Positions 35,710-49,843 of a stretch of 64,000 nt of DNA are shown one piece after another. The translations under genes were made by a program, and so were the position numbers. Each line of letters begins with the position of its first letter. The stretch's first letter is position 1. Below the pieces are notes generated by a model, which ran no database searches, was not told where the DNA came from, and was given only the letters and a program-made list of their open reading frames with translations. Source of the stretch: CAVRTM01 sp963696105 (GTDB lineage Bacteria; Actinomycetota; Actinomycetes; Actinomycetales; Dermatophilaceae); contig CAVOIP010000001.1 in the NCBI GenBank assembly GCA_963696105.1, forward strand, positions 410,077 through 474,076, in the 5' to 3' direction.

Positions 35710-36987
35710 TCAGCGGGGGAAGAAGCGGTCCACCAGGTCGTTGCGGAACTTGCCCCCGGGGTCGCGCCGGCCCAGCAGCGCGGCGAAGTCGTCGTACCGG
35801 CGGTAGAGCCTCGCCACCTCCTGGGCGGGCACGGTCGACACCTTGGCCCAGTGCGGGCGTGCCGCGTACGGCGCGAGCGCGGCCTCCACCACGGGCACGA
35901 CCGCGGCGACGGCGGCGGCGTCGGGCAGCCAGGTGAAGTGGAAGGCGACGCTGTCGCGCTCGTGGGCCGGGCTGATCCAGAGGTCGTCGGCAGCGACGGT
36001 GCGGATCTCGCTGCTCTGCACCACCGGCGCCACCAGGGGAGCCAGCGTGCGCAGGGCGCGCCAGGCGTCACGGGCAGCGTCGCCGGGCACGAAGTACTCC
36101 GACTGCAGCTCGTCCCCGCTGCTCGGGGTGAACTCGACCCGGAAGTGTGCGAGCCGCTCGTGCCACGGCCCGGCCACACCCTCCTGCAGCGTGCAGTTGA
36201 CCGGTGGCAGGCCCGGTGTCATGTGGCGCGGCCCGTCGGCCAGCCGTCCGCCCATCCAGCGAGGCTCGGGGGACCAGGCTGCGGCCGGGTCGTCGACCAG
36301 GAGCTTCAGCCAGGCCTGGTGCAGCTCGGCACCGGCCCAGGTGCTGAACAGGCTGACGCTGTAGGCGGCGGAGAGGATCTCGTCGAAGTGGCGGTCGAGC
36401 TCGGCCTCGGGCAGGTCGTCGTAGACCACCTGGCGCACGTCGAAGGTCGGAACCACGTCCAAGGTCAGGCTCGTGACGATGCCCAGCGACCCCAGGCCGA
36501 TGACGCTCCCGGCGAGCTCGTCGCCGTCCGCCTCCCGGCTGACGTGCGCCAGCGAGCCGTCGGCAGTGACCATGTCGAGCGCCGAAACCGATGTGGCCAG
36601 AACGCCGTTGGTGCGCCCCGAGCCATGGGTGCCGGTCGAGCAGGCGCCCCCCACCGAGATGTGCGGCAGCGAGCCGAGGTTGGGCAGGGCGAGCCCGTGC
36701 CCCTGCAGGTACGCCGCGAGCTCGCCGTAGCGGACCCCCGCGCCCACGGTGACAGCCTGGTTGTCGGTGTCCAAGGACAGCGCGGCAGGCATTGCGGCCA
36801 GCGAGACGGAGTCGCCCGTCGTGTCGGCGATCGCGTTGAAGGAGTGGCCGGTTCCCCGTGCGCGGATCCGTTCGCTCGACGCGACCAGCTCCTGCAGCTC
36901 GGGCACGCTGGACGGGCTGGAGAAGCGTGCGGCGCTGTAGACGACGTTGCCCGCCCAGTTCGTCGGGCGCAGGTCCCGGGTGCTCAT
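35710..36987 (-). CDS. Alditol oxidase-like FAD-linked oxidase
   Basis: 425 residues of the VAO flavoprotein fold. GTGHSFNAIADTTGD contains His48 at the position used for covalent FAD attachment in alditol/xylitol oxidases; the FAD-binding loop is HISVGGACSTGTHGSGR, and the C-terminus has the typical HWAKVS and DPGGKFRNDLVDRFFP. The enzyme oxidises sugar alcohols at C1 with oxygen, giving aldose and hydrogen peroxide; L-gulonolactone oxidase is the nearest alternative. The ATG overlaps the stop of the upstream homocysteine methyltransferase by four bases. Confidence 0.87.
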   Translation of the reverse strand: MSTRDLRPTNWAGNVVYSAARFSSPSSVPELQELVASSERIRARGTGHSFNAIADTTGDSVSLAAMPAALSLDTDNQAVTVGAGVRYGELAAYLQGHGLALPNLGSLPHISVGGACSTGTHGSGRTNGVLATSVSALDMVTADGSLAHVSREADGDELAGSVIGLGSLGIVTSLTLDVVPTFDVRQVVYDDLPEAELDRHFDEILSAAYSVSLFSTWAGAELHQAWLKLLVDDPAAAWSPEPRWMGGRLADGPRHMTPGLPPVNCTLQEGVAGPWHERLAHFRVEFTPSSGDELQSEYFVPGDAARDAWRALRTLAPLVAPVVQSSEIRTVAADDLWISPAHERDSVAFHFTWLPDAAAVAAVVPVVEAALAPYAARPHWAKVSTVPAQEVARLYRRYDDFAALLGRRDPGGKFRNDLVDRFFPR

Positions 36988-37901
36988 CGCGCACCGGCCG
37001 CGGCGCCGACCGCGGCGATGGTCTCGGGCAGCACCCGACAGCACCCGCCCACGAGCCGTGCCCCGGCAGCCGTCCACTGCTGCACGGAGGACGCGACGAT
37101 GGTGGGGGGACCGTGCCAGGCCCGGTCGAGGGCGTTCCACGTCTCGCCGCTGTTGGGATAGGCCACGGCGGGTCTGCCGCTGAGCGTGGCGGCCCGGGAC
37201 ACGAGCTCGGGGACGTCGGCGGGGTCGACGCAGTTGACGCCCACGGCGACCACCTCCGGCACGTCCGCGGCCATCGCGAACGCCTCGTCCACGGGCTCGC
37301 CGGCACGCGTGGTCGCGCCGGTGCAGGTCAGGGACAGCCAGCACGGCGCGCCCGTCCCGTCCACCTCGGCCAGCAGGGCCTCGACCTCGGCCAGGCACGG
37401 GATCGTCTCGAGCGCCAGCACGTCGGCGTCCGTGTCCATCAGCACCTCCAGGCGCGGCCGGTGCCAGGCGCGCAGCTCGGCCACGGAGCGCCCGTAGGTC
37501 CCGCGGTACTCCGACCCGTCGGCCAGCGCGGCGCCGTACGGCCCGACCGAGGCGGCCACCCATCGGAGCCGGTCCGGCGGCATCGCGGAGCGCGCCCGGT
37601 CCGCCAGCTCCACGCTGCGCCGCAGGGCGGAGCTGGTGTCCGCGGGGCCGAGGCCGTGTGCGGCGAAGCCGGGAAAGGACACCTGATACGACGCCGTCGT
37701 GGCCACCTGGGCACCGGCGGCGAAGAACTCACGGTGCGCCGTGACCACCGCGTCCGGCCGGTCCAGCAGCAGGCGCGCCGACCAGAGCCCGGAGGACAGG
37801 TCGTGTCCCCGCGCCTCCAGCGCGGTGGCCAGCCCTCCGTCGAGGACGACGACGCCGTCCGCGAGGGCGCGGGCGAGGGAGGGGGAGCGGGATGACCTCA
37901 C
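36984..37901 (-). CDS. mmuM: Homocysteine S-methyltransferase
   Basis: 305 residues of the Pfam S-methyl_trans family. DGGLATALEARGHDL begins the barrel; the zinc-binding cysteines are in GVNCVDP and the adjacent pair in VGGCCRVLPE. It transfers a methyl group from S-methylmethionine (or SAM) to homocysteine, making methionine. GTG 37901 is chosen because it precedes the conserved start; it has no strong Shine-Dalgarno. It is cotranscribed with the alditol oxidase by a 4-base overlap, an unexpected functional pairing. Confidence 0.87.
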   Translation of the reverse strand: MRSSRSPSLARALADGVVVLDGGLATALEARGHDLSSGLWSARLLLDRPDAVVTAHREFFAAGAQVATTASYQVSFPGFAAHGLGPADTSSALRRSVELADRARSAMPPDRLRWVAASVGPYGAALADGSEYRGTYGRSVAELRAWHRPRLEVLMDTDADVLALETIPCLAEVEALLAEVDGTGAPCWLSLTCTGATTRAGEPVDEAFAMAADVPEVVAVGVNCVDPADVPELVSRAATLSGRPAVAYPNSGETWNALDRAWHGPPTIVASSVQQWTAAGARLVGGCCRVLPETIAAVGAAAGAR

Positions 37902-37996
37902 GGGCCCATCCTCGCCCAGCCCGCGCGTGCCCCGTTGGCCGGTTGGGCCCCGACGGGGCAGGGTAGGGAAACCCACCCGTCCACGAGAGGAACACC

Positions 37997-38254
37997 ATGA
38001 GCGACACAGGGCACGACGACGCCGTACCGACCGACACCCTCGCCGAGGGCGAGGCGCACGGCGACGCGCGTTCGGCAGCGGTGAGCGACGAGGTCGACGC
38101 GCGCCTGGACGGCGACGCGGCGGCCGCGGACGACGGTGGAAACCAGGACCTCGGCGGCAGCGGGACGGGCCCCCGGGGCGACGACGAGACGGTGTCCGCG
38201 GACGACCTCACCGAGCTGCAGGACGACCCCACCGCGGTGGAGCCGACCGACTGA
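37997..38254 (+). CDS. Small acidic hypothetical protein, 85 residues
   Basis: GAGAGGAACACC precedes ATG 37997. The product is strongly acidic and probably disordered (MSDTGHDDAVPTDTLAEGEA start, VSADDLTELQDDPTAVEPTD end), with no hydrophobic segment. It lies 122 bases before the large carboxylase gene on the same strand. No family was recognised. Confidence 0.6.
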   Translation: MSDTGHDDAVPTDTLAEGEAHGDARSAAVSDEVDARLDGDAAAADDGGNQDLGGSGTGPRGDDETVSADDLTELQDDPTAVEPTD

Positions 38255-38278
38255 TGCCGGGGGATCGTGTCGGGGGAA

Positions 38279-38290
38279 TACTCGCGAGTA
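38279..38290. promoter_or_regulatory. 12-bp palindrome upstream of the acyl-CoA carboxylase gene
   Basis: TACTCGCGAGTA is a perfect palindrome about 85 bases before the carboxylase start, in a short spacer with no other gene. Its form suits a TetR- or GntR-type dimer, for example a fatty-acyl-responsive repressor; that identity is inference. Confidence 0.5.
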
Positions 38291-38375
38291 GGGCGCGGCC
38301 CTGAAAGGGTGAGGGCCGGAGCCCGGGCTCGAAGGTTTGCTCGTGCAGGATGCGTGGTCACAGGAGGCGCAGTCG

Positions 38376-43880
<5,505 letters not shown>

Positions 43881-43939
43881 AATCGGGTACAGGACGCGTG
43901 CCGTGGTGACACGCGCCGTCCGGCAGATCGTCGAGGAGG

Positions 43940-43979
43940 ACGGCCCGGACCACGGAACGTGGTGCGGGCCGTCTTTTCC
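43940..43979 (+). terminator. Rho-independent terminator after the carboxylase gene
   Basis: ACGGCCCGGACCACG pairs with CGTGGTGCGGGCCGT (one bulge) around a GAA loop and is followed by CTTTTCCTT. It lies 60 bases after the carboxylase stop and before the NADH dehydrogenase gene. Confidence 0.8.
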
Positions 43980-44025
43980 TTGTCGGCGTCGCACCGGACC
44001 AGCAATGACGAACGAGAGGCAGACC

Positions 44026-45420
44026 GTGAGCAGCAACGCACCGACCAGCGAGCGACACCACGTGGTGGTCATCGGGTCCGGATTCGGCGGCCTCTTCGCC
44101 ACCCAGGCCCTGAAGAACGCCGACGTCGACGTGACGCTGGTCGCCAAGACGACCCAGCACCTGTTCCAGCCGCTGCTGTACCAGGTCGCCACGGGCATCC
44201 TGTCCGAGGGCGAGATCGCCCCCTCGACCCGTGAGGTGCTCAACCGGCAGGACAACGCGACGGTGGTGCTGAGCGAGGTGACCCGCATCGACCTCGAGGC
44301 GCGCACCGTCACCGCCAAGCTGCTCGACCGCCACCACTACCTCTCCTACGACAGCCTCATCGTCGCGGCCGGCGCGGGCCAGTCCTACTTCGGCAACGAC
44401 CACTTCGCCGAGTTCGCCCCCGGCATGAAGAGCATCGACGACGCGCTGGAGCTGCGCGGGCGCATCTTCGGCAGCTTCGAGCTGGCCGAGGTGGCCGACG
44501 ACCCGGCCGAGCGCGAGCGGCTGATGACGTTCGTCGTCGTCGGCGCCGGCCCCACGGGCGTCGAGATGGCCGGGCAGATCGCCGAGCTCTCCCACCGCAC
44601 ACTGCGCCGGGACTTCCGCCGGATCGACACCCGCGACGCCCGCGTCATCCTGCTCGACTTCGCCCCGAGCGTCCTCGGCGCCTTCGGTGACCGCCTCGGC
44701 GCCAAGGCGGCCGACAAGCTGCGCGACATCGGCGTGGAGCTGCAGCTCGGCTCCAAGGTCGTCAACGTCGACGCCACCGGCATCGAGGTCGAGGACTCCG
44801 ACGGCACCCACCGCCGGATCGACTCGGTCTGCAAGGTCTGGGCGGCGGGGGTCCAGGCGAGCCCGCTGGGCAAGATGCTGGCCGACCAGTCCGGCGCCGC
44901 CATCGACCGCGCCGGCCGGGTCCTGGTCAACCCCGACCTGACGCTGCCCGGGCACCCCGAGGTCTACGTGGTCGGCGACATGATGTCGCTGGACAAGCTC
45001 CCCGGCGTGGCCCAGGTCGCCATCCAGGGAGGTCGGTACGCCGCCAAGGCGATCAAGGCGCGCGTCGCCGGTGAGCCGGCCGGTGAGCCGTTCCACTACC
45101 ACGACAAGGGCAGCATGGCCACGATCTCGCGGTTCAGCGCCGTCGCGAGCATCGGCAAGATCCGCCTCAGCGGGTTCGTCGCGTGGGTCATGTGGCTCGG
45201 AGTCCACCTCGTCTACATCATCGGCTTCAAGAGCCGGATCACCACGCTGCTGCACTGGGCGGTCAGCTTCGTCGGCCGCGGCCGGTCCGAGCGCACGATG
45301 ACCCAGCAGCAGATGTTCGCCCGGCTGGCGCTGCAGCACCTCGGGGACGACTTCCAGCCCAGCATGGAGCGCTCCACCCGCCCGGACGCCACGACGCTGA
45401 CGGGGCGCGAGCACCTCTGA
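44026..45420 (+). CDS. ndh: Type II NADH dehydrogenase (NDH-2)
   Basis: 464 residues. Two Rossmann folds are present: FAD site VVIGSGFGGLFATQALKNAD and NADH site VVVGAGPTGVEMAGQIAEL; the quinone-side segment reads GVAQVAIQGGRYAAKAI, and a hydrophobic C-terminal region (FVAWVMWLGVHLVYIIGF) anchors the enzyme at the membrane. It passes electrons from NADH to menaquinone without pumping protons. GTG 44026 is preferred since GAGAGG lies six bases upstream; ATG 44005 would add seven residues and has no such site. Confidence 0.9.
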   Translation: MSSNAPTSERHHVVVIGSGFGGLFATQALKNADVDVTLVAKTTQHLFQPLLYQVATGILSEGEIAPSTREVLNRQDNATVVLSEVTRIDLEARTVTAKLLDRHHYLSYDSLIVAAGAGQSYFGNDHFAEFAPGMKSIDDALELRGRIFGSFELAEVADDPAERERLMTFVVVGAGPTGVEMAGQIAELSHRTLRRDFRRIDTRDARVILLDFAPSVLGAFGDRLGAKAADKLRDIGVELQLGSKVVNVDATGIEVEDSDGTHRRIDSVCKVWAAGVQASPLGKMLADQSGAAIDRAGRVLVNPDLTLPGHPEVYVVGDMMSLDKLPGVAQVAIQGGRYAAKAIKARVAGEPAGEPFHYHDKGSMATISRFSAVASIGKIRLSGFVAWVMWLGVHLVYIIGFKSRITTLLHWAVSFVGRGRSERTMTQQQMFARLALQHLGDDFQPSMERSTRPDATTLTGREHL

Positions 45421-45521
45421 CCTGACCCCGGGGCGCCCCCGACGGCCGGCCGCGACGGCCGGCCGTCCCGACGGGTCGGAGCCGCCTGACGGCCGGCGGC
45501 CCGGTGCACCACAATGGCCCG

Positions 45522-46901
45522 ATGACGTTCACCAACGGCAAGGTCTCGTTCTGGTACCGCGACATCGGGCTGCCCACGAGGCGGCCTGCGCTGCCGGGCG
45601 ACCTCGACGTTGACGTGGCCCTCGTGGGCGGCGGCCTGACCTCGCTGTGGACGGCGTACTACCTCAAGCGTGACCAGCCGGACCTGCGCATCGCGGTCCT
45701 GGAGAAGGAGTTCGCCGGCTTCGGCGCGTCGGGACGCAACGGCGGCTGGCTCACCGCCGAGCTGCCCGGGCAGGCCCGCCGCTACGCCGCCGCGCACGGC
45801 TGGGGTGCGGCTGTCGGCATGCAGCGGCAGATGTTTGCGGCGGTGGACGAGGTCATCGAGGTCGCCGCCAAGGAGGGCATCGAGGCCGACATCGTCAAGG
45901 ACGGTGTCCTGCACGTCGCCACCAACCCCGCCCAGGAGCGTCGGCTGCTGGCGCGGCGGCCCGAGCTGGCGCACGAGGGCTGGGGGGCGGCGGACCTCAT
46001 GACCCTGGACCAGGAGGGGCTGGACCGGCGCATCCGCATCCCCGGCGCCCGCATCGCGCTGTGGAGCCCGCACGCGGCGCGCATCCACCCGGCCCGGCTG
46101 GTGCGGGGGCTCGCCGACGTCGTCGAGGCCATGGGCGTGGCCATCTACGAGGGCACGGAGGTGACCCGGGTGGAGCCCTCCCGGGCCGTGACGCGGCACG
46201 GGACGGTGCGGGCGTCGTACGTCCTCCGGGCCCTGGAGGGGTTCACCGCGGACCTGGCGGGGCACCGCCGGGACTGGCTGCCGATGAACAGCAGCATGGT
46301 GGCCACCGCCCCGCTCCCGGAGGCGGTGTGGGAGGAGATCGGCTGGCAGGGCGCGGAGGTGCTGGGGGACGAGGCGCACTCCTACTGCTACGCCCAGCGC
46401 ACCGCCGACGGGCGGATCGCCATCGGTGGCCGGGGTGTGCCCTACCGGTTCGGCTCACGGCACGACGACGCGGGGCGCACCCAGCCGCGGACCGTGGCCC
46501 AGCTGCGGGCGATCCTGCACCAGCACTTCCCCGCCGCCGCCGGGGTGCCGCTCGAGCACGCGTGGTCCGGTGTGCTCGGGGTGCCGCGCGACTGGTGCGC
46601 GACCGTGCGGCTGGACCGGGAGACGGGGCTGGGCTGGGCCGGTGGCTACGTCGGGCACGGCGTCACGTCGACGAACCTGGCGGCCCGCACGATGCGCGAC
46701 CTCGTCCTGGGCCGGAACACCGACCTCACCGCGCTGCCATGGGTGGACCGTCGCGTCCGCGCCTGGGAGCCGGAGCCGCTGCGTTGGCTGGGCGTCCGCG
46801 GTCTCTACGTCGCCTACCGCGCTGCCGACCGGCACGAGTCTGGGGGCAAGAGCGGTACCTCACCGATCGCCAGGGTGGCCGACCGGATCAGCGGCCGCTG
46901 A
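45522..46901 (+). CDS. FAD-dependent amine oxidoreductase, gamma-glutamylputrescine oxidase-like
   Basis: 459 residues of the DAO flavoprotein family. The FAD fingerprint is VALVGGGLTSLWTAYYLKR and the covalent-type loop EFAGFGASGRNGGWLTAELP is typical of the PuuB group; the C-terminal FAD contact is WAGGYVGHGVTSTNLAARTM. It probably oxidises an amino compound or polyamine conjugate to the aldehyde. A GabT gene ~3 kb away could take a downstream GABA-type product, but the genes are not one operon. Upstream sequence lacks a Shine-Dalgarno; GTG 45504 is a possible alternative start. Confidence 0.82.
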   Translation: MTFTNGKVSFWYRDIGLPTRRPALPGDLDVDVALVGGGLTSLWTAYYLKRDQPDLRIAVLEKEFAGFGASGRNGGWLTAELPGQARRYAAAHGWGAAVGMQRQMFAAVDEVIEVAAKEGIEADIVKDGVLHVATNPAQERRLLARRPELAHEGWGAADLMTLDQEGLDRRIRIPGARIALWSPHAARIHPARLVRGLADVVEAMGVAIYEGTEVTRVEPSRAVTRHGTVRASYVLRALEGFTADLAGHRRDWLPMNSSMVATAPLPEAVWEEIGWQGAEVLGDEAHSYCYAQRTADGRIAIGGRGVPYRFGSRHDDAGRTQPRTVAQLRAILHQHFPAAAGVPLEHAWSGVLGVPRDWCATVRLDRETGLGWAGGYVGHGVTSTNLAARTMRDLVLGRNTDLTALPWVDRRVRAWEPEPLRWLGVRGLYVAYRAADRHESGGKSGTSPIARVADRISGR

Positions 46902-47062
46902 CCCGGCCGGCGCTGACCGCCGGCCGGCCGCTGACCATCCGGTCGCTGATTGCCGGACCGGCGCCGACCGCCGGCCGGTCGGGGCCGGCAGCCACGCCAG
47001 CAGCGTGGCCGCCGCCACGAAGACGCCCCACCGGCCGCCGGGCCGTCGCCTAGGGTGTCCCC

Positions 47063-48349
47063 ATGCCGCTTGACTACCGCATCGCCGAACGCACCCTGGC
47101 CAACGGCCTGCGGGTCATCGTCAGCGAGGACCACAGCGTCCCCAACGTCACCGTCAACCTCTGGGTCAACGTCGGGTCCCGCCACGAGAGCGAGGGGCGG
47201 ACCGGTTTTGCCCACCTGTTCGAGCACCTCATGTTCCAGGGCTCGCGCAACGTCGCCAACGGCGAGCACTTCAGCGCCCTGATGGCCGAGGGTGGCCGGT
47301 TGAACGCCACGACGTGGTTCGACCGCACCAACTACTTCGAGACCGTGCCCAAGGGTGCCTTCGAGCTCGCGCTGTGGATGGAGGCCGACCGTCACGGCTA
47401 CCTGCTCGACGCCGTGACGCAGGAGAGCCTGGACAACCAGCGCGACGTGGTCAAGGAGGAGAAGCGCCAGCGCTACGACAACGTGCCCTACGGCAACGCC
47501 CTCATCGACATGTACGCCGCGATCTTCCCCAAGGGGCACCCGTACCACCACCCGACGATCGGCTCGATGGACGACCTCGACGCCGCGAGCCTGGAGGACG
47601 TGCACGCGTTCTTCCGCCGGTTCTACGGCCCCAACAACACGGTGCTCACCCTCGTCGGGGACCTCACGCCGCAGGAGGGGTTCGCCGCCGCGGAGCGGTA
47701 CTTCGGCCCGCTGCCGGCCAGCGCCGAGCCGCCCCGCCTCGCGGTCGACGCCCTGGAGCCGCTGGCCGAGCCGGTGCGCGACGAGCACGTCGAGGACGTC
47801 CCGGCCGACCGGCTGCACCTCGCGTTCCGGCTCCCGGTGGACGACACCCCGGAGTTCTTCGCCGCGTCGCTGGCGATGGACGTCCTCGGTGGTCTGGCCA
47901 CGTCACGGCTCTACCAGCGCCTGGTCCGCCGCGAGCAGATCGCCAACGGCGTGCAGGCCCACGCGATGGGGTTCGTCGACGGGGTGTCCCTCGGCTTCAT
48001 CGGCATCGACGTGGCCGAGGGTGCGAGCGCGGACGAGGTCGAGGCGCACACCTGCGAGGAGCTGCGCCGGTTCGCGCAGGAGGGCCCGACCGACGTCGAG
48101 CTGGAGTCCGCCCTGGCCCAGACCGAGCGCTCGTGGCTCTCCGCCCTCGCCAGCCAGGAGGAGCGCGCCGACGCCATCTGCCACCGGGCGACGCTCCAGG
48201 GCGACGCGGGCTGGGTCAACACGTTCCTCGACCGGCTGGCGACGGTGACCGCGGCCGACATCCAGCAGGTGGCCGCGCGGTGGCTCGTCCCCGAGGCGCG
48301 GGCCGTCGTTGCCTACCTGCGCGCCGAGCACGAAGGAGCTTCCGCATGA
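47063..48349 (+). CDS. M16 family zinc peptidase, catalytic subunit
   Basis: 428 residues, two homologous half domains. The inverted zinc motif is H51-L-F-E54-H55 (HLFEH) and the third ligand is the Glu in VVKEEKRQ near 132, so this subunit is catalytically complete. The family includes processing-peptidase-like enzymes that degrade or trim peptides. Its TGA overlaps the next M16 gene's ATG, giving the common bacterial pair of active and inactive subunits. There is no signal peptide. Confidence 0.9.
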   Translation: MPLDYRIAERTLANGLRVIVSEDHSVPNVTVNLWVNVGSRHESEGRTGFAHLFEHLMFQGSRNVANGEHFSALMAEGGRLNATTWFDRTNYFETVPKGAFELALWMEADRHGYLLDAVTQESLDNQRDVVKEEKRQRYDNVPYGNALIDMYAAIFPKGHPYHHPTIGSMDDLDAASLEDVHAFFRRFYGPNNTVLTLVGDLTPQEGFAAAERYFGPLPASAEPPRLAVDALEPLAEPVRDEHVEDVPADRLHLAFRLPVDDTPEFFAASLAMDVLGGLATSRLYQRLVRREQIANGVQAHAMGFVDGVSLGFIGIDVAEGASADEVEAHTCEELRRFAQEGPTDVELESALAQTERSWLSALASQEERADAICHRATLQGDAGWVNTFLDRLATVTAADIQQVAARWLVPEARAVVAYLRAEHEGASA

Positions 48350-49767
48350 CCCTGCGTCCGACCGAGGCCGACGCCGGCCCCATCGCCCCCTCCGCCCCGG
48401 CGGCTGCTGACGCAGCGACGGCGGGGGTGCCGCGCCCCCCGGTCGGCGCGCCGCCGCAGTGGACCTTCCCCCCAGCGGCCCGCGGACTGCTGGGCAACGG
48501 GCTGGAGGTCGTCAGCTACGACGTCCCCGGCCAGTACGTCGTCTCGGTGCGCCTGGCCGTGCCCATGCCGCTCGTGCGTGAGCCGCGGGGGCGTGAGGGG
48601 ATCGGCACGATCATGGCCCGCACGCTCGACGAGGGCACCGCCCGCCATACGGCGGAGGAGTTCGCCGAGCTGCTCGAGCGCAAGGGGATCGCGCTGGGGG
48701 CAGGGGCGAGCGAGTCCGGGCTCAGCGTCGACATGGACGTGGCCAAGGGTCACCTGTCGGCAGCGCTGGCGCTGATGAGCGAGGCGGTGCGCGAGCCGGC
48801 GTTCCCCGAGAACGAGGTCTCCCGGCACGTCAAGACCCGCCTGGCCGAGATCGACCACGAGCGCGCGGTGCCCGGGCAGCGGGCGGCGCTCGCGTTCCTG
48901 GAGACCTACTTCGACGAGGCCGATCGGGCCTCGCGACCGAGCGCGGGCACCCGCAAGAGCGTGGAGGCGATCACCCGCGAGGAGCTGGTGGCCTTCCACG
49001 CCGCCCAGGTGGTGCCGTCGGGCAGCACCATCGTGGTGGCGGGCGACCTGGCCGGCGTGGACGTGCTCGACGAGGTCGAGCGGGCCTTCGGCGGCTGGGC
49101 CGGTACGCCGTCCACGAACGCCGAGCCGGTGGCTCCGCGCCGGGCCGACGACGCCGCGCGGGTCGTGTTCGTCGACCGTCCCGGCTCGGTGCAGACCGAG
49201 CTCTACCTCGGCTGCCCCGGCCCCGACCGGCGGGTCGACGGCGGCTGGGCGCCCTACCCGGTCCTGGCGTTCGTCCTGGGCGGCTCGCCCAACGCCCGCA
49301 TCGACGCCGTGCTGCGTGAGGAGAAGGGCTACACCTACGGGATGCGGGCCAGCTTCCGTCCGCGTCGCCGCGAGGGGCTGTTCCTGGTCAGCGGGTCGGT
49401 GCGCGCCGACGCGACGGTCGAGGCGCTCGGGCTGCTGCTGGACATCCTCGATCGCGGCCGTGACGGCTTCACCCCCGAGGAGACCCGGGCCGGGGTGGAC
49501 TTCATCCACAAGACGGCACCGGGGCGCTACGCCACGGCCGACGCGGTCGCCGACGAGGCCGCCGCGATGGCGCTCGAGGGGCTCACGACCGAGTTCACCA
49601 CCGCCAACCTGCTCGACCTGGCGACGGTCGACGCCGACCGGCTCTCCGCGGCGTACAACCGCTTCGTCACCGGCGACTGGACCGTGGTCGTCGTCGGGGA
49701 CGCGGCGCGCTTCGCCGACGGCGTCCGCGGCCTCGACCGCGGCGACGTCACCGTCGTCCCGGCCTGA
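48346..49767 (+). CDS. M16 family peptidase, non-catalytic partner subunit
   Basis: 473 residues. It keeps the M16 fold, including the Arg/Tyr region EKGYTYGMRASFRPRR that binds substrate C-termini, but where the zinc motif should be it reads REGIGTIMARTLDEGT, with no HxxEH. It therefore most likely pairs with the catalytic subunit encoded just upstream. The first ~35 residues are a Pro/Ala-rich tail. GAAGGAG precedes ATG 48346. Confidence 0.88.
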   Translation: MTLRPTEADAGPIAPSAPAAADAATAGVPRPPVGAPPQWTFPPAARGLLGNGLEVVSYDVPGQYVVSVRLAVPMPLVREPRGREGIGTIMARTLDEGTARHTAEEFAELLERKGIALGAGASESGLSVDMDVAKGHLSAALALMSEAVREPAFPENEVSRHVKTRLAEIDHERAVPGQRAALAFLETYFDEADRASRPSAGTRKSVEAITREELVAFHAAQVVPSGSTIVVAGDLAGVDVLDEVERAFGGWAGTPSTNAEPVAPRRADDAARVVFVDRPGSVQTELYLGCPGPDRRVDGGWAPYPVLAFVLGGSPNARIDAVLREEKGYTYGMRASFRPRRREGLFLVSGSVRADATVEALGLLLDILDRGRDGFTPEETRAGVDFIHKTAPGRYATADAVADEAAAMALEGLTTEFTTANLLDLATVDADRLSAAYNRFVTGDWTVVVVGDAARFADGVRGLDRGDVTVVPA

Positions 49768-49781
49768 CCGGCTCCGCACAG

Positions 49782-49824
49782 CACGAGGCCCGCCCCTCCC
49801 GGTAGGGGAGGGGCGGGCCTCGTG
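49782..49824. terminator. Long bidirectional hairpin between M16 and gabT genes
   Basis: A perfect 19-bp stem (49782-49800 with 49806-49824, starting CACGAGGCCCG) and a 5-base loop lie between two convergent genes. There is no T-run, but its location suits bidirectional termination. Confidence 0.75.
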
Positions 49825-49843
49825 GTGTGGGCGGCGCCGCCGC

